Below are positions 8,901-15,328 of a DNA stretch of 64,000 nt, piece by piece. Source of the DNA: JARKQH01 sp964631605 (GTDB lineage: Bacteria > Verrucomicrobiota > Verrucomicrobiia > Limisphaerales > UBA8199); assembly GCA_964631605.1 (NCBI GenBank), contig CAZVYG010000012.1:1-64000 (forward strand). Direction: 5' to 3'. Each line of letters begins with the position of its first letter. Positions within the stretch are counted from its first letter, which is position 1. A program made the position numbers and the translations under genes. The notes beneath the pieces were generated by a model, which was not told the origin of the DNA, did not search any database, and worked only from the letters and a program-made list of their open reading frames with translations.

Positions 8901-10665
8901 CGAAACAAAGCGTGTTGGAAAGCGACACGTTCATCGAGCCGAGCAGCGTCCAGTTCAAGCCGTCCGGGCTGGCATAGCCGGAGAACAGGGTGCCCGCCCG
9001 GCGCAACCGCAGCCAAGTGGCCGGATAGTTGACCGGGAAAGAACCGCTGCGAAAGCTGGAGGAATTGGCCAGGGTCCGGCCCTCGAAATAGCAGCCGCTG
9101 ATGGAAGGGGTGGCCAGCACGCTGGCAAACCGGCTGCCCGGTTCGAGGGTTTCGCGCACCATCAAACCCGCCTCGGCCCAGGGGTCCGTCAGGCTGAGTC
9201 CCTCGAGGCGCACGCGTTGATCGAAATCCCCCGTGCGCAGTTGGTAGCTAAACTGAAACTGGTCGCTGGTGCCGCCAACTTCGGCGCCGCCTCCTGCGAC
9301 ATCCACCCCGCCCGGCGACCAGGCAATCCAACCGGGGGCGGGGCCGCCGATGTCCGCCGGTGTCCAGGGCAGGGCGACGAAGGAGGTCTGGCTGTTGGTC
9401 TGGATCCGGTTGGCACCGGCTGCGAGGTCGGTGATGCCGTTGACGACGAGAGTGTAGGTGGCGTTTTCGATCAGCGAGGGGACCGTCAGCAGGACATTGC
9501 TTTGGCCGGCGGCAAGCGTGGCGGCGGTGATTGAAACGGCGCCCGTGGGACCGGCGAGGGAATAATTTGCGCGGTTGGTGGCGGAGGCGAGGGTGACCTT
9601 TTCCGAAAAGATGACTTCGACCTCGCTCAAACCCCGCGAGCGCGCGGTCTGAAGCACGGGCGGATTGGTGTCCGCCAAAACGCTCAGCACAGCCGTCCGG
9701 CTGGTGACGGAGAGGATGGAATTGGAAGCAACAACCCGGAAACCGGCCCCATGGTCTGAAAGGGGGACCGAAGGCAGCACCAACGCGGAGTTGGTGGCGC
9801 CGGGGAGGGTTGCGCCGTTCTTGAACCATTGGAACGTGGGAACGGGGTTGCCGGTGACCAGCGCCGAGAACGAAGCCGACTGCATTTCGGGCACGGTGAG
9901 GTCCGCGGGCTGGGAGAGGAACACCGGCGGAGATTCGGGCCCGGGCTCGGCACTGACGGCGTAGATGCCGGTGGAACGAGCCGAGGCGGCCTGGTTGAAC
10001 GTGATGCTGACCAGGAGCTTGCCAGCCACTTCGGGGAGGGTGGAGAGATCGAGGGTCGTCTGGTAGAAGCGGGGATTGGTCGGGCTGCCTTCGGTGGAAC
10101 CGGTGCTCAGATTGATGCGCTCGACGCCCGAGAGGGCATAGCCGGAGTTGTTGAACCAGTCCAGTGCGCTGTAATTGGTGGTGTAGGTCGAGCCGTCGGC
10201 GAAGTTGAGCGTCAGGTTCGGGTTGCCGCCGCCGCCGGCAGAGTTGGCAATGACCGCAAGACGCGCGAGGACGGCGGGGCTGACCAAAGTGAGGGTGCCC
10301 TGGCTGATGCCGGTATCGCTACTGAGCACCAGCGCGTTGTTTGTGGTGTAAGGCTGGAATTCGAAGAGGGTCCCATCCCCGATCGCACTGGTGAAGGACC
10401 GCGAGGCCGGCAGGCCATAACTGGTGCCGGGCAAGCCAGCCTGATAAAAGGATTTATCCTCTCCGGGCCCGAACGTGCGGGCGTAGGCGCCATAGGGAGG
10501 CCCCGAGGCGGTGTTTTCAACGACCACATCGTAGTTGAAACCGGACACCGCAAGGGGTGTCATGCTTGCGCCTGGGCTGGTGAAAGCTAGAAAGCATGCC
10601 CAAAGCGGCCATGCCTGGCGCAGAAAACGCCACGGGCAGCCTGATGCTAAACAACTCAAGCCCAT
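2965..10665 (-). CDS. Giant exported multidomain protein: Ig-like, lamin-tail (LTD) and CotH kinase domains
   Basis: A 2566-residue protein with an N-terminal hydrophobic signal (WPLWACFLAF). Approximate domain order: novel N-terminal region (30-240); I-set Ig-like (~244-325); SbsA-like Ig (~330-440); concanavalin-like/DUF1349 (~455-630); three lamin-tail domains starting near 634, 801 and 933 (each opening ISEIMYHP / INEFLAH / INEIFYHP); carbohydrate-binding-like module (~1142-1240); CotH kinase-like domain (~1378-1776) with the metal-binding FDLDW near 1666; LTD near 1868; a second binding module (~2059); LTDs near 2184 and 2339; and a C-terminal module ending YYRVVQVQ. CotH proteins are atypical protein kinases, and LTDs occur in many bacterial surface proteins. 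A role in surface or cell-envelope assembly is inference. The start at 10665 is set by the signal peptide. No clear Shine-Dalgarno is seen. Confidence 0.9.
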   Translation of the reverse strand: MGLSCLASGCPWRFLRQAWPLWACFLAFTSPGASMTPLAVSGFNYDVVVENTASGPPYGAYARTFGPGEDKSFYQAGLPGTSYGLPASRSFTSAIGDGTLFEFQPYTTNNALVLSSDTGISQGTLTLVSPAVLARLAVIANSAGGGGNPNLTLNFADGSTYTTNYSALDWFNNSGYALSGVERINLSTGSTEGSPTNPRFYQTTLDLSTLPEVAGKLLVSITFNQAASARSTGIYAVSAEPGPESPPVFLSQPADLTVPEMQSASFSALVTGNPVPTFQWFKNGATLPGATNSALVLPSVPLSDHGAGFRVVASNSILSVTSRTAVLSVLADTNPPVLQTARSRGLSEVEVIFSEKVTLASATNRANYSLAGPTGAVSITAATLAAGQSNVLLTVPSLIENATYTLVVNGITDLAAGANRIQTNSQTSFVALPWTPADIGGPAPGWIAWSPGGVDVAGGGAEVGGTSDQFQFSYQLRTGDFDQRVRLEGLSLTDPWAEAGLMVRETLEPGSRFASVLATPSISGCYFEGRTLANSSSFRSGSFPVNYPATWLRLRRAGTLFSGYASPDGLNWTLLGSMNVSLSNTLCFGFAVSSHASNQLALARFRELSEVTTALSNAPPSDREPLAQCSRRTPLVISEIMYHPPEITLGGREAQLEFIELFNSRGEPEDLSGCRIAGDVDYVFPQGTILPGGGFIVVARAPADLEAVYGFSGALGPWAGAATNGLPNSSGTVRLRHRTGAVMLEVNYSDQPPWPVAADGAGHSLVLARPSYGERNARAWEASDTVLGSPGRMDPVTFHPLAPVKINEFLAHTDDPELDYLELYNHSNDPLDISGCILTDNPATNRFVLPSGTTIPPRGFVTFTQTDLGFALSAEGETLFLLSPDRTRVLDAVQFEAQENGVATGRWPDGADAFYRLAAKTPGTNNAALRRGNIVINEIFYHPASQDDDDQFVELYNRGGTAVALGGWRLADGISYTFPTNAYLAPNSYLVVARNAARLRTNYAHLNTLNCFGNFSGRLSGRGERIALSMPDTLISTNAAGKVETNLIHVVVDEVTYGTGGAWGQGSDGGGSSLELKDARSNGRLGANWADSNETTKAPWTLIETTGLVDLGNVAADQLQVLLQGAGECLIDDVQVLNASGSNLIANSTFEASAAGWTAQGTMSQSAWETAEGYNSSRSYHIRAVDRGDNQVNRVRVPLTSSLSSGSIATIRARARWLRGNPELIFRLRGNWLEAAGRMTLPANPGTPALPNSRAAQNAPPVIYEVSHRPVLPAVNEPVVVTARVQDPDGVSSFLLTYRVDSSGSSSTITLRDDGLMGDAVAGDGLFSATLPGQAAGTLVAFYLQATDRFSPAATARYPADAPTQECLVRFGETTPTGNFPVYRLWMTQATFDAWTSRLKLDNTPNPVTFVLGDRRVIHFTKALFAGSPYIAPGFSTPAGNRCGYSIMFPDDDPFLGGEDLVLDWPGGHGGENTAIQEQMAYWIADRMNLPFSYRHFIRLHVNGVTDMQRGGIFEAIIQPAGDFLDQWSYGDADGDFYKIDRAFEFNDSNSKVADPMPRLQPYLTTNLATGAPQYKTERYRWTWLKRSYDSVLDYTNLFVLVDALNSASPEPYTAQTAALLDVPEFMGMFAFEHIINNFDSWGHNIGKNMYMYKPERGPWQLYAFDLDWLMLVAARNSSTYSALNGPLFSSDDPTVTRLYNHPPFRRAYFQAVQAAVDGPLLSANCDPVMDAKYASLVANGVTLCDGATLVNPSAVKTWFQQRRTALLAQLATVAANFAVSGPTTLTVSSNLVTLSGTAPLTLRELKINGVSWPLTWTSVNQWTVRFPVAPGTNTVTLAGCDREGNLLPGATQVVTVVFPGTLPSPANQVALNEIMIQPALAGAEYVELFNTSTNTTFDLSGWVFNGLSYTFPAGSLIAPQTHLVLTRNRVAFNAAYGVNAVAFDEYDGNLQSDGETLTLLQPGAAPGAETVVTRVRYEAGLPWPGSGTPGAAFQLLDAQQDNWRAGNWWAVQTNSRAPAHWTFLTTNITASSSTLYVYLASAGDIYLDDFSLVDAAGTNVLANGGFESPLAGSWTVTSAFAQSELSPLIKHSGASSLHLVATAAGSGSGNSIYQVITPALSIGQPYTLSFWYLPSTNGSPLIVRLSSSTTPVNLNPAPPLLGNSARATPGAANSVAGAFAPFPPLYINELQAENLSGITNRAGQRVPWVEIYNAGTNPVSLQGCYLTPNYAQLTHWAFPTGAVIAPAQFKVIFADGQTQLSTAEEWHTSFILPPGGGSLALTRTANNGQLQVMDYLNYTNLHANQSYGSSPDGQSFSRRYFIYPTPGAANNTATPPLTVFINEWLADNTLTLADPADGQYEDWFEIYNPGDQTVDLGGYYLTDDLNNPFQYRVPANGQYTIPPRGFLLVWADDETGQNNTSRPDLHVNFKLSKDGEAIGLFAEDGAPVDCVTFGPQIADVTEGLYPDGESLRLLMPQPSPRAPNILPPSHTPPHVIEFSWSNGQPLALTLQTAPGHTYRVEFKDDLSAPFWLPLTGDLMATGSQLVITDPEPSAAQRYYRVVQVQ

Positions 10666-10877
10666 GTTAATACCGTGGCAAAGAAACAAACAAAAGTCAC
10701 TCCGAATTTGTGCGGAATGTGGCGTGCGCACGCGGTCGCCGGTTGACGGCAAATGGGAGGCTGCGGGCGGAACGCGGACGAGGCACAAACGGGCTCGCTG
10801 GGTATTGATTGATCTTTAATACGCTGTTAGGCAACGTGTTATGCGATGGATTTCGGTTCGTTGTGCGGTTCAACCGC

Positions 10878-10905
10878 TTGACAGGGTCGGGATCGAACCT
10901 ATAGT
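10878..10905 (+). promoter_or_regulatory. Sigma-70-type promoter of kamA
   Basis: A consensus -35 TTGACA at 10878-10883 and a -10 TATAGT at 10900-10905 are separated by 16 bases. Predicted transcription starts near 10912, leaving a leader of about 17 bases before the kamA ATG at 10929. It is the best sigma-70 match seen in the window. The region 10666-10877, between the divergent giant gene and this promoter, holds nothing else recognisable. Confidence 0.65.
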
Positions 10906-10928
10906 GCCGTAACTGATTTAAACCGAAA

Positions 10929-12167
10929 ATGCACATTGAACCAAAGGGGAGTGAGGACGAGGAGCCTGCACCAGCGAGCCTCGAGTTGCAGCTTAAGGAA
11001 TTTCGATCGGCGGGACGTGGTTATTGGCGGGACGTTCCCGAATCCGATTGGAATGATTGGCACTGGCAGTTGAAGCACCGGATCACGACGGTGGAGCAAC
11101 TGCAGCGGCTCATGCCGAGCCTGAGTCCCGAAGAGCACGCCGGAGCGGCCTTTGCCAACCACAAGCTGGCGCTGGCCATCACTCCCTATTTTTTCAACCT
11201 GATTGATCCGTCGGACGAATGCTGCCCGATTCGGAGGCAGGTCATTCCGCGGATCGAGGAAACTCACTTCGCGCCCTGGGAGATGACCGATCCGTGCGGC
11301 GAGGATTCGCATTCGCCGGTGCCGGGGCTGGTGCACCGGTATCCGGATCGCGTGCTGTTCCTGGTCACGGACCGCTGCGCGGCCTACTGCCGCTACTGCA
11401 CGCGCTCGCGCCTGGTCAGCAACGCGACGGGCTACGACTTTCATCCCCAGTTCGACCAGCAAATCCAGTACATCCGCGACCACCCGGGCATTCGGGACGT
11501 GTTGCTCAGCGGCGGGGACCCGCTGCTGTTCAGCGACGAAAAACTCGAACACCTGCTGCGGGCGCTTCGTTCGATTCCGCATGTCGAATTCCTGCGCATC
11601 GGGACGCGGATTCCGGTGTTTTTGCCGCAGCGCATCACGCCGCAGCTTTGCGAACGGCTGAAGCAGTTTCATCCTTTGTTTATCAGCATTCACTCGAATC
11701 ACCCGCGGGAGTTGACGACGGAGGTGCGGGCGGCGTTGGAGCGGCTGGCGGACGCGGGCATCCCGTTGGGGAACCAATCGGTGCTCCTGCGCCACGTCAA
11801 TGACGACCCGGTGGTCATGAAGCTCCACGTGCAGAAGCTGCTCCGGTGCCGGGTCAAACCCTACTATATTTACCAGTGCGACCTGATTGCGGGGTCGGCG
11901 CACTTGCGGACCAGCGTGCGCGAGGGCCTGGCCATCATGGACCAGCTCCGCGGCCACACTTCGGGCTACGCCGTTCCCCAATATGTGATTGACGCTCCGG
12001 GCGGCGGCGGCAAGGTGCCCGTCAATCCGGATTATGTTCTGAGCCACAACGCGGACCGGGTGGTCATTCGCAATTACGAGGGCAAGGTTTTTGAATACCC
12101 GGAAGCGCCGGATGGGACGCCGCTGGTGACGCGCCCTGCCGTCATCAGCGAGCCGGAACTGGTTTAG
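10929..12167 (+). CDS. kamA: L-lysine 2,3-aminomutase (radical SAM, PLP)
   Basis: A 412-residue radical-SAM enzyme that interconverts L-alpha-lysine and L-beta-lysine. The [4Fe-4S] motif CAAYCRYC gives Cys150, Cys154 and Cys157. The PLP-binding lysine is Lys362 in DAPGGGGKVPVNPDYV. The acidic residues that bind the lysine epsilon-amino group in the Clostridium enzyme are conserved (the Asp in YQCDL and the Asp in VIDAPGGGG), which favours lysine over the EF-P-modifying EpmB subgroup. The length matches clostridial KAM (416 residues). No beta-lysine acetyltransferase gene (ablB) is adjacent, so whether the product is the osmolyte N-acetyl-beta-lysine, an EF-P modifier or a catabolite is open. 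It is driven by the near-consensus promoter just upstream. Confidence 0.93.
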   Translation: MHIEPKGSEDEEPAPASLELQLKEFRSAGRGYWRDVPESDWNDWHWQLKHRITTVEQLQRLMPSLSPEEHAGAAFANHKLALAITPYFFNLIDPSDECCPIRRQVIPRIEETHFAPWEMTDPCGEDSHSPVPGLVHRYPDRVLFLVTDRCAAYCRYCTRSRLVSNATGYDFHPQFDQQIQYIRDHPGIRDVLLSGGDPLLFSDEKLEHLLRALRSIPHVEFLRIGTRIPVFLPQRITPQLCERLKQFHPLFISIHSNHPRELTTEVRAALERLADAGIPLGNQSVLLRHVNDDPVVMKLHVQKLLRCRVKPYYIYQCDLIAGSAHLRTSVREGLAIMDQLRGHTSGYAVPQYVIDAPGGGGKVPVNPDYVLSHNADRVVIRNYEGKVFEYPEAPDGTPLVTRPAVISEPELV

Positions 12168-12180
12168 GGGCGGCTTGCGC

Positions 12181-12618
12181 ATGAGCGTTCCTCCCCCGCT
12201 CGGCTCGACCGCGCCTTCAACTTCGAGGTCCGCTTTGGGCCTGGGCTGGATGGCGGTGGCGGTGGCGGGCGGCCTGATTTTATTTTTCTTTGATCCCGCG
12301 CGGTCCGGTTTCTATCCGCCCTGTCTGTTTCACAAGCTGACGGGGCTGCAGTGTCCCGGCTGTGGTGGGCTCCGGGCGCTGCACCATTTGCTGCATGGCG
12401 AGCTTTTGACGGCGTTGCAGTTCAACGCGTTGCTGGTGGTTGGCGCGCTGGTTTGCGCCGGTCTGGGTCTTCGCCAGGCGTGGGGACGACGGTGGGGAGG
12501 GGGCGGTGCGCTGCGGGTGCGCGGCGCCTGGCTTTGGGCGGCCCTGGTTGTGGTCTTGCTGTTCGGCGTGCTGCGAAATCTCGACCTGCCATTCCTCGCC
12601 CTGGCGGTCCGGCCGTGA
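12181..12618 (+). CDS. DUF2752 family small membrane protein
   Basis: A 145-residue membrane protein with about three hydrophobic segments (residues ~25-40, ~85-100, ~120-138). The motif LQCPGCGGLRALHHLLHG is diagnostic for DUF2752 (CPxCGxxRA, then HxLLxG). The function of the family is unknown. It starts 13 bases after kamA stops, so it may be co-transcribed. A TTG six bases upstream is a possible alternative start. It is followed by GYF-domain membrane genes, a pairing often seen for DUF2752 in this phylum (from memory). Confidence 0.82.
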   Translation: MSVPPPLGSTAPSTSRSALGLGWMAVAVAGGLILFFFDPARSGFYPPCLFHKLTGLQCPGCGGLRALHHLLHGELLTALQFNALLVVGALVCAGLGLRQAWGRRWGGGGALRVRGAWLWAALVVVLLFGVLRNLDLPFLALAVRP

Positions 12619-12714
12619 GCCGCGCCACTTCGGTTTCCCGCCAGCTTCCGCCTTCTTTCCCCGCATTCGGTCTTTCATTCCGCCTTGCTCTCTGGCAAAC
12701 CAGTGCCTCAACAC

Positions 12715-13698
12715 ATGGCAACCTACACAGTTCTCGGTGGCGACCAGCAGGAATACGGGCCGGCGACGGTTGACGAGGTTCGGCAGTGGATCGCCGAAGG
12801 CCGGCTCAACGGCCAGAGTCTCGTCCGGCCGGAAGGGTCGTCGCAATGGGTGCCCCTGAGCAATTTTCCCGAGCTGGCCGCGGCGCTGCCGATGCAAACT
12901 CCTGCGGGCGGGCCGCCGCTGCTGGCGACCGCCGGGAGCGGCCTGGCAGTTCCCGCGGTTGCGGACCTGCGAGTCAGCGCATGCCTGGCCCGCTCGTGGG
13001 ATTTGCTTCGCGCTCACTTCGGTCTCTTGTTTGCCGCCACGTTTTTGGTTTGGATGCTGGGAATGGTGATGCAGTTTCTGCCGCTGGTGGGAGTCGTTTA
13101 CTGGCTCCTGCAAGGCGTGCTTTATGGCGGGCTTTACCTGGTTTTTCTCGGTTGCATCCGCGGGCGGAGTGTGGGCGTCGCCGAAGTTTTTTCCGGGTTC
13201 GGCGCGGGCTTTGCGCAATTGCTGCTGGCGGGGGTGATGACGTCGCTGTTAAGCGGGATCGGTTTTTTGTTCTGTGTGCTGCCCTGGCTGTATCTGACGA
13301 TTGCCTGGCTTTTTGCCGTGCCCCTGGTGGCGGACAAACAGTTGGAATTCTGGCCGGCGATGGAGCTGAGCCGCAAGGTGGTGACGCGGGTGTGGTTCAA
13401 GATGTTTGGGCTGGCGGTGCTGGCGTTCCTGCCGGTGATTTTCATGCATTTGCTCACCGAGGTGCGCGTGACCGGCATGATGCTCGACTCGCTGCGGGAC
13501 ATCACCGTTTCGGGCGCGCCGGACTGGGCGCGACTCATGGAGAGAATGCCGGAGCTGATGAAGGAGGTGGCGCGGGTCAGCCTGCCGCTGGTGATGCTGA
13601 CCAAGTTTGTGATGTTGCTGAATCTGCCCTTCGCGGTCGGCGCGTTGATGTTCGCGTATGAAGATCTCTTTGGCTCCCGGGCCGCGTCAGGCGCTTAG
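12715..13698 (+). CDS. GYF_2-domain multi-pass membrane protein
   Basis: A 327-residue protein. Residues 1-60 form a GYF_2 domain (YTVLGGDQQEYGPATVDEVRQ, then GRLNGQSLVRPEGSSQWVPL), predicted to bind proline-rich segments. After a proline/alanine-rich linker come about five or six hydrophobic helices (~105-320), resembling the membrane portion of DUF975/glycerophosphodiesterase membrane-domain proteins. The ATG at 12715 begins exactly at the GYF domain, whereas the upstream in-frame residues add nothing recognisable. Its 3' end overlaps the next gene by 41 bases, so the two are translationally coupled. The function is unknown. Confidence 0.85.
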   Translation: MATYTVLGGDQQEYGPATVDEVRQWIAEGRLNGQSLVRPEGSSQWVPLSNFPELAAALPMQTPAGGPPLLATAGSGLAVPAVADLRVSACLARSWDLLRAHFGLLFAATFLVWMLGMVMQFLPLVGVVYWLLQGVLYGGLYLVFLGCIRGRSVGVAEVFSGFGAGFAQLLLAGVMTSLLSGIGFLFCVLPWLYLTIAWLFAVPLVADKQLEFWPAMELSRKVVTRVWFKMFGLAVLAFLPVIFMHLLTEVRVTGMMLDSLRDITVSGAPDWARLMERMPELMKEVARVSLPLVMLTKFVMLLNLPFAVGALMFAYEDLFGSRAASGA

Positions 13699-14059
13699 TC
13701 CCCAGACCGCCTGGGGCTGCCTGACGACGAACCTGGCCGTGCCCGGTTTTGGTTCGCTGCTGGCCGGGCGTGCCATTGGCTACCTTCAGGCCGTCCTGGG
13801 CCTCATCGGGCTGGCGCTCACCCTCGGGTTTGGCATTCGTTTTTTCTGGTGGTTCTTTCGGAACTGGTCGCGCATGCAGGACCCGGCGGCCGATCCGATG
13901 GCGGTTTTGGGCGAGTTGTGGCAGGCGGTTCGCTGGCCATTGCTGGGAATCGGCCTCTTTGCAGTAAGCTGGCTCTGGGCGCTGGGCACCAGTTGGACGA
14001 TTGTGCGCGAGGCGCGCCGCGCCCAGGCGGAATCCCGGCCACCGGTGCTGGAAGGCTGA
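13658..14059 (+). CDS. Small membrane protein overlapping the GYF gene
   Basis: A 133-residue protein with a loop-helix opening (TNLAVPGFGSLLAGRAIGYL), a long hydrophobic stretch (~42-68) and a second helix (~95-118). The NLAVPGFGSLLAGR start recurs in short verrucomicrobial membrane proteins encoded beside GYF-domain proteins, but I cannot name a family. It starts inside the end of the preceding gene in another frame (41-base overlap). That overlap and the preserved hydrophobic pattern argue that it is a real coupled gene rather than a shadow. Confidence 0.75.
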   Translation: MKISLAPGPRQALSPQTAWGCLTTNLAVPGFGSLLAGRAIGYLQAVLGLIGLALTLGFGIRFFWWFFRNWSRMQDPAADPMAVLGELWQAVRWPLLGIGLFAVSWLWALGTSWTIVREARRAQAESRPPVLEG

Positions 14060-14199
14060 CTACAGTGTTCATTTGCGGAGCGCCGGCTGCCAAACCCACT
14101 GTGAGCCCGCGGATTGGGAATCTGTTCCCCTGCCCTTGCGTCCTCGCTGAAAGGGAGTAGGGTAACCATGAAAAGAAAACCCTGTTTGATCCTCTTGCC

Positions 14200-15132
14200 A
14201 TGAAAACGATGCGAGCCTTCCTTTGTGCCTTTCCCTGTGCCGGCATCTGCCTGTGGCAGACGGCGGCTGGTGCCGCGCCCAGCGTGGCCGTCAGCCAGGG
14301 TGAGGAGTCGGATTTGTCGGTCTTGTACGACTCGGCGGATTTAATCCAGGGCCTGATCGCCACCGAGCTGCCGGGGGACCAAGGCTGGCACCCGGCGGTG
14401 GTCAATGCCGAGGACAAACTGCCCGCGTTCACGGACGGCGCGGGCATTCTGGCTTCGGGCCTGACGGGATTGCTGAACGATTTTCCGGGCGCGGGATTGC
14501 CGGCCAAACGAATCCAGTATGAGCTGAGGGCGCCGGAGGACATTGGAGAAATCCGGGTTTTTACCGGTAACAACGGGCGGGACGGCCGGGTGTTTCACAC
14601 CTACACGGTGCGGTTCTCCACCGATGGCGGGCAAACCTTCACGGAACCGATCTACGTCCAATCGCATCCCTCGGGCACGCTGAACAATGCTCAATTCAAC
14701 ACTTGGCGCGTGGTGCTGTCGCAACTGAGCGAGGCGGCCGGGCCTCTGGCGGTGCAGGCGACCCATGTCGAGTTTGACTTCTACTCGGTGGACAACACGG
14801 GGGGCCAGATGCGCGACCCTTTCGATGGACCCAATCCCTTCACGGGAATTGACGATGGCTTGCACGCGGCCTTTGTTTCGCCGCTGGTCTGGGAAATTGA
14901 TGTGATTGCCGCCGTCAAACCTCCGGCCCTGTCCGCGACGCGGGTGGGCAACAACCTGGTCCTTTCCTGGGTGGGACCGGCCCAAGGCGTCGCCGTTCAA
15001 TCCACCCCGGGACTTTCTTTGCCCGATTGGCAGGATCTAAACCCGCAACCGGTCATTACCTCGCACGGTACGACCAGCACCGCCCAGGTCGTGATTGAGC
15101 CCGGGCAACACTACTTCAGGCTCAGGTTTTAG
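14200..15132 (+). CDS. Exported protein with F5/8-like domain and C-terminal FFRL-type module
   Basis: A 310-residue protein with a signal peptide (MKTMRAFLCAFPCAGICLW through TAAGAAP). Residues ~30-235 describe a beta-sandwich resembling discoidin/F5-8-type domains (RIQYELRAPEDIGEIRVFTGN, VRFSTDGGQTFTEPIYV). The last ~70 residues (LSATRVGNNLVLSWVG to HYFRLRF) match the pattern of the C-terminal module seen in two other exported proteins here (ends at 2965 and 36472). It probably acts in the periplasm or at the cell surface. The function is unknown. Confidence 0.8.
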   Translation: MKTMRAFLCAFPCAGICLWQTAAGAAPSVAVSQGEESDLSVLYDSADLIQGLIATELPGDQGWHPAVVNAEDKLPAFTDGAGILASGLTGLLNDFPGAGLPAKRIQYELRAPEDIGEIRVFTGNNGRDGRVFHTYTVRFSTDGGQTFTEPIYVQSHPSGTLNNAQFNTWRVVLSQLSEAAGPLAVQATHVEFDFYSVDNTGGQMRDPFDGPNPFTGIDDGLHAAFVSPLVWEIDVIAAVKPPALSATRVGNNLVLSWVGPAQGVAVQSTPGLSLPDWQDLNPQPVITSHGTTSTAQVVIEPGQHYFRLRF

Positions 15133-15328
15133 CTTCGCAGCCTCCCGGACCGGGGCGGGAATGATGTGGTCACACGGCAGGGGGTGGAGGGCAAGGTCGT
15201 CGCCGCCAGCCGGATTCTCCTGCTGATTGCGAGCGCGGTTTACCTGCTTATGAGCCTGGCGTTGGCTGACACGCGCAGGTGGAGAAATCTCGGCTTGAGT
15301 CAAGGCGCGGTTGGCGCAGAATGAGAAA

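Noticed and set aside
3295..9534. Long plus-strand open frames opposite the giant LTD/CotH gene (e.g. 3295-5874, 5944-8115, 8188-9534)
   Set aside because: They are antisense shadows of a GC-rich gene: glycine/valine/alanine-rich with no domain, while the minus frame has clear domains throughout.
10826..10845. GTTAGGC and GTTATGC words resembling integron core sites upstream of kamA
   Set aside because: No R'' box or paired L boxes occur within 150 bases, and the neighbouring genes are not cassette-like.
10885..10925. tRNA-like T-loop on the minus strand (GGTTCGATCCC)
   Set aside because: The flanking bases do not form a five-base T stem, and no acceptor or anticodon arm can be drawn; the segment is better explained as the spacer and -10 of the kamA promoter.
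10899..12182. Minus-strand open frame opposite kamA
   Set aside because: It has Arg/Gln/His-rich composition and no family resemblance; kamA on the plus strand has complete catalytic motifs.
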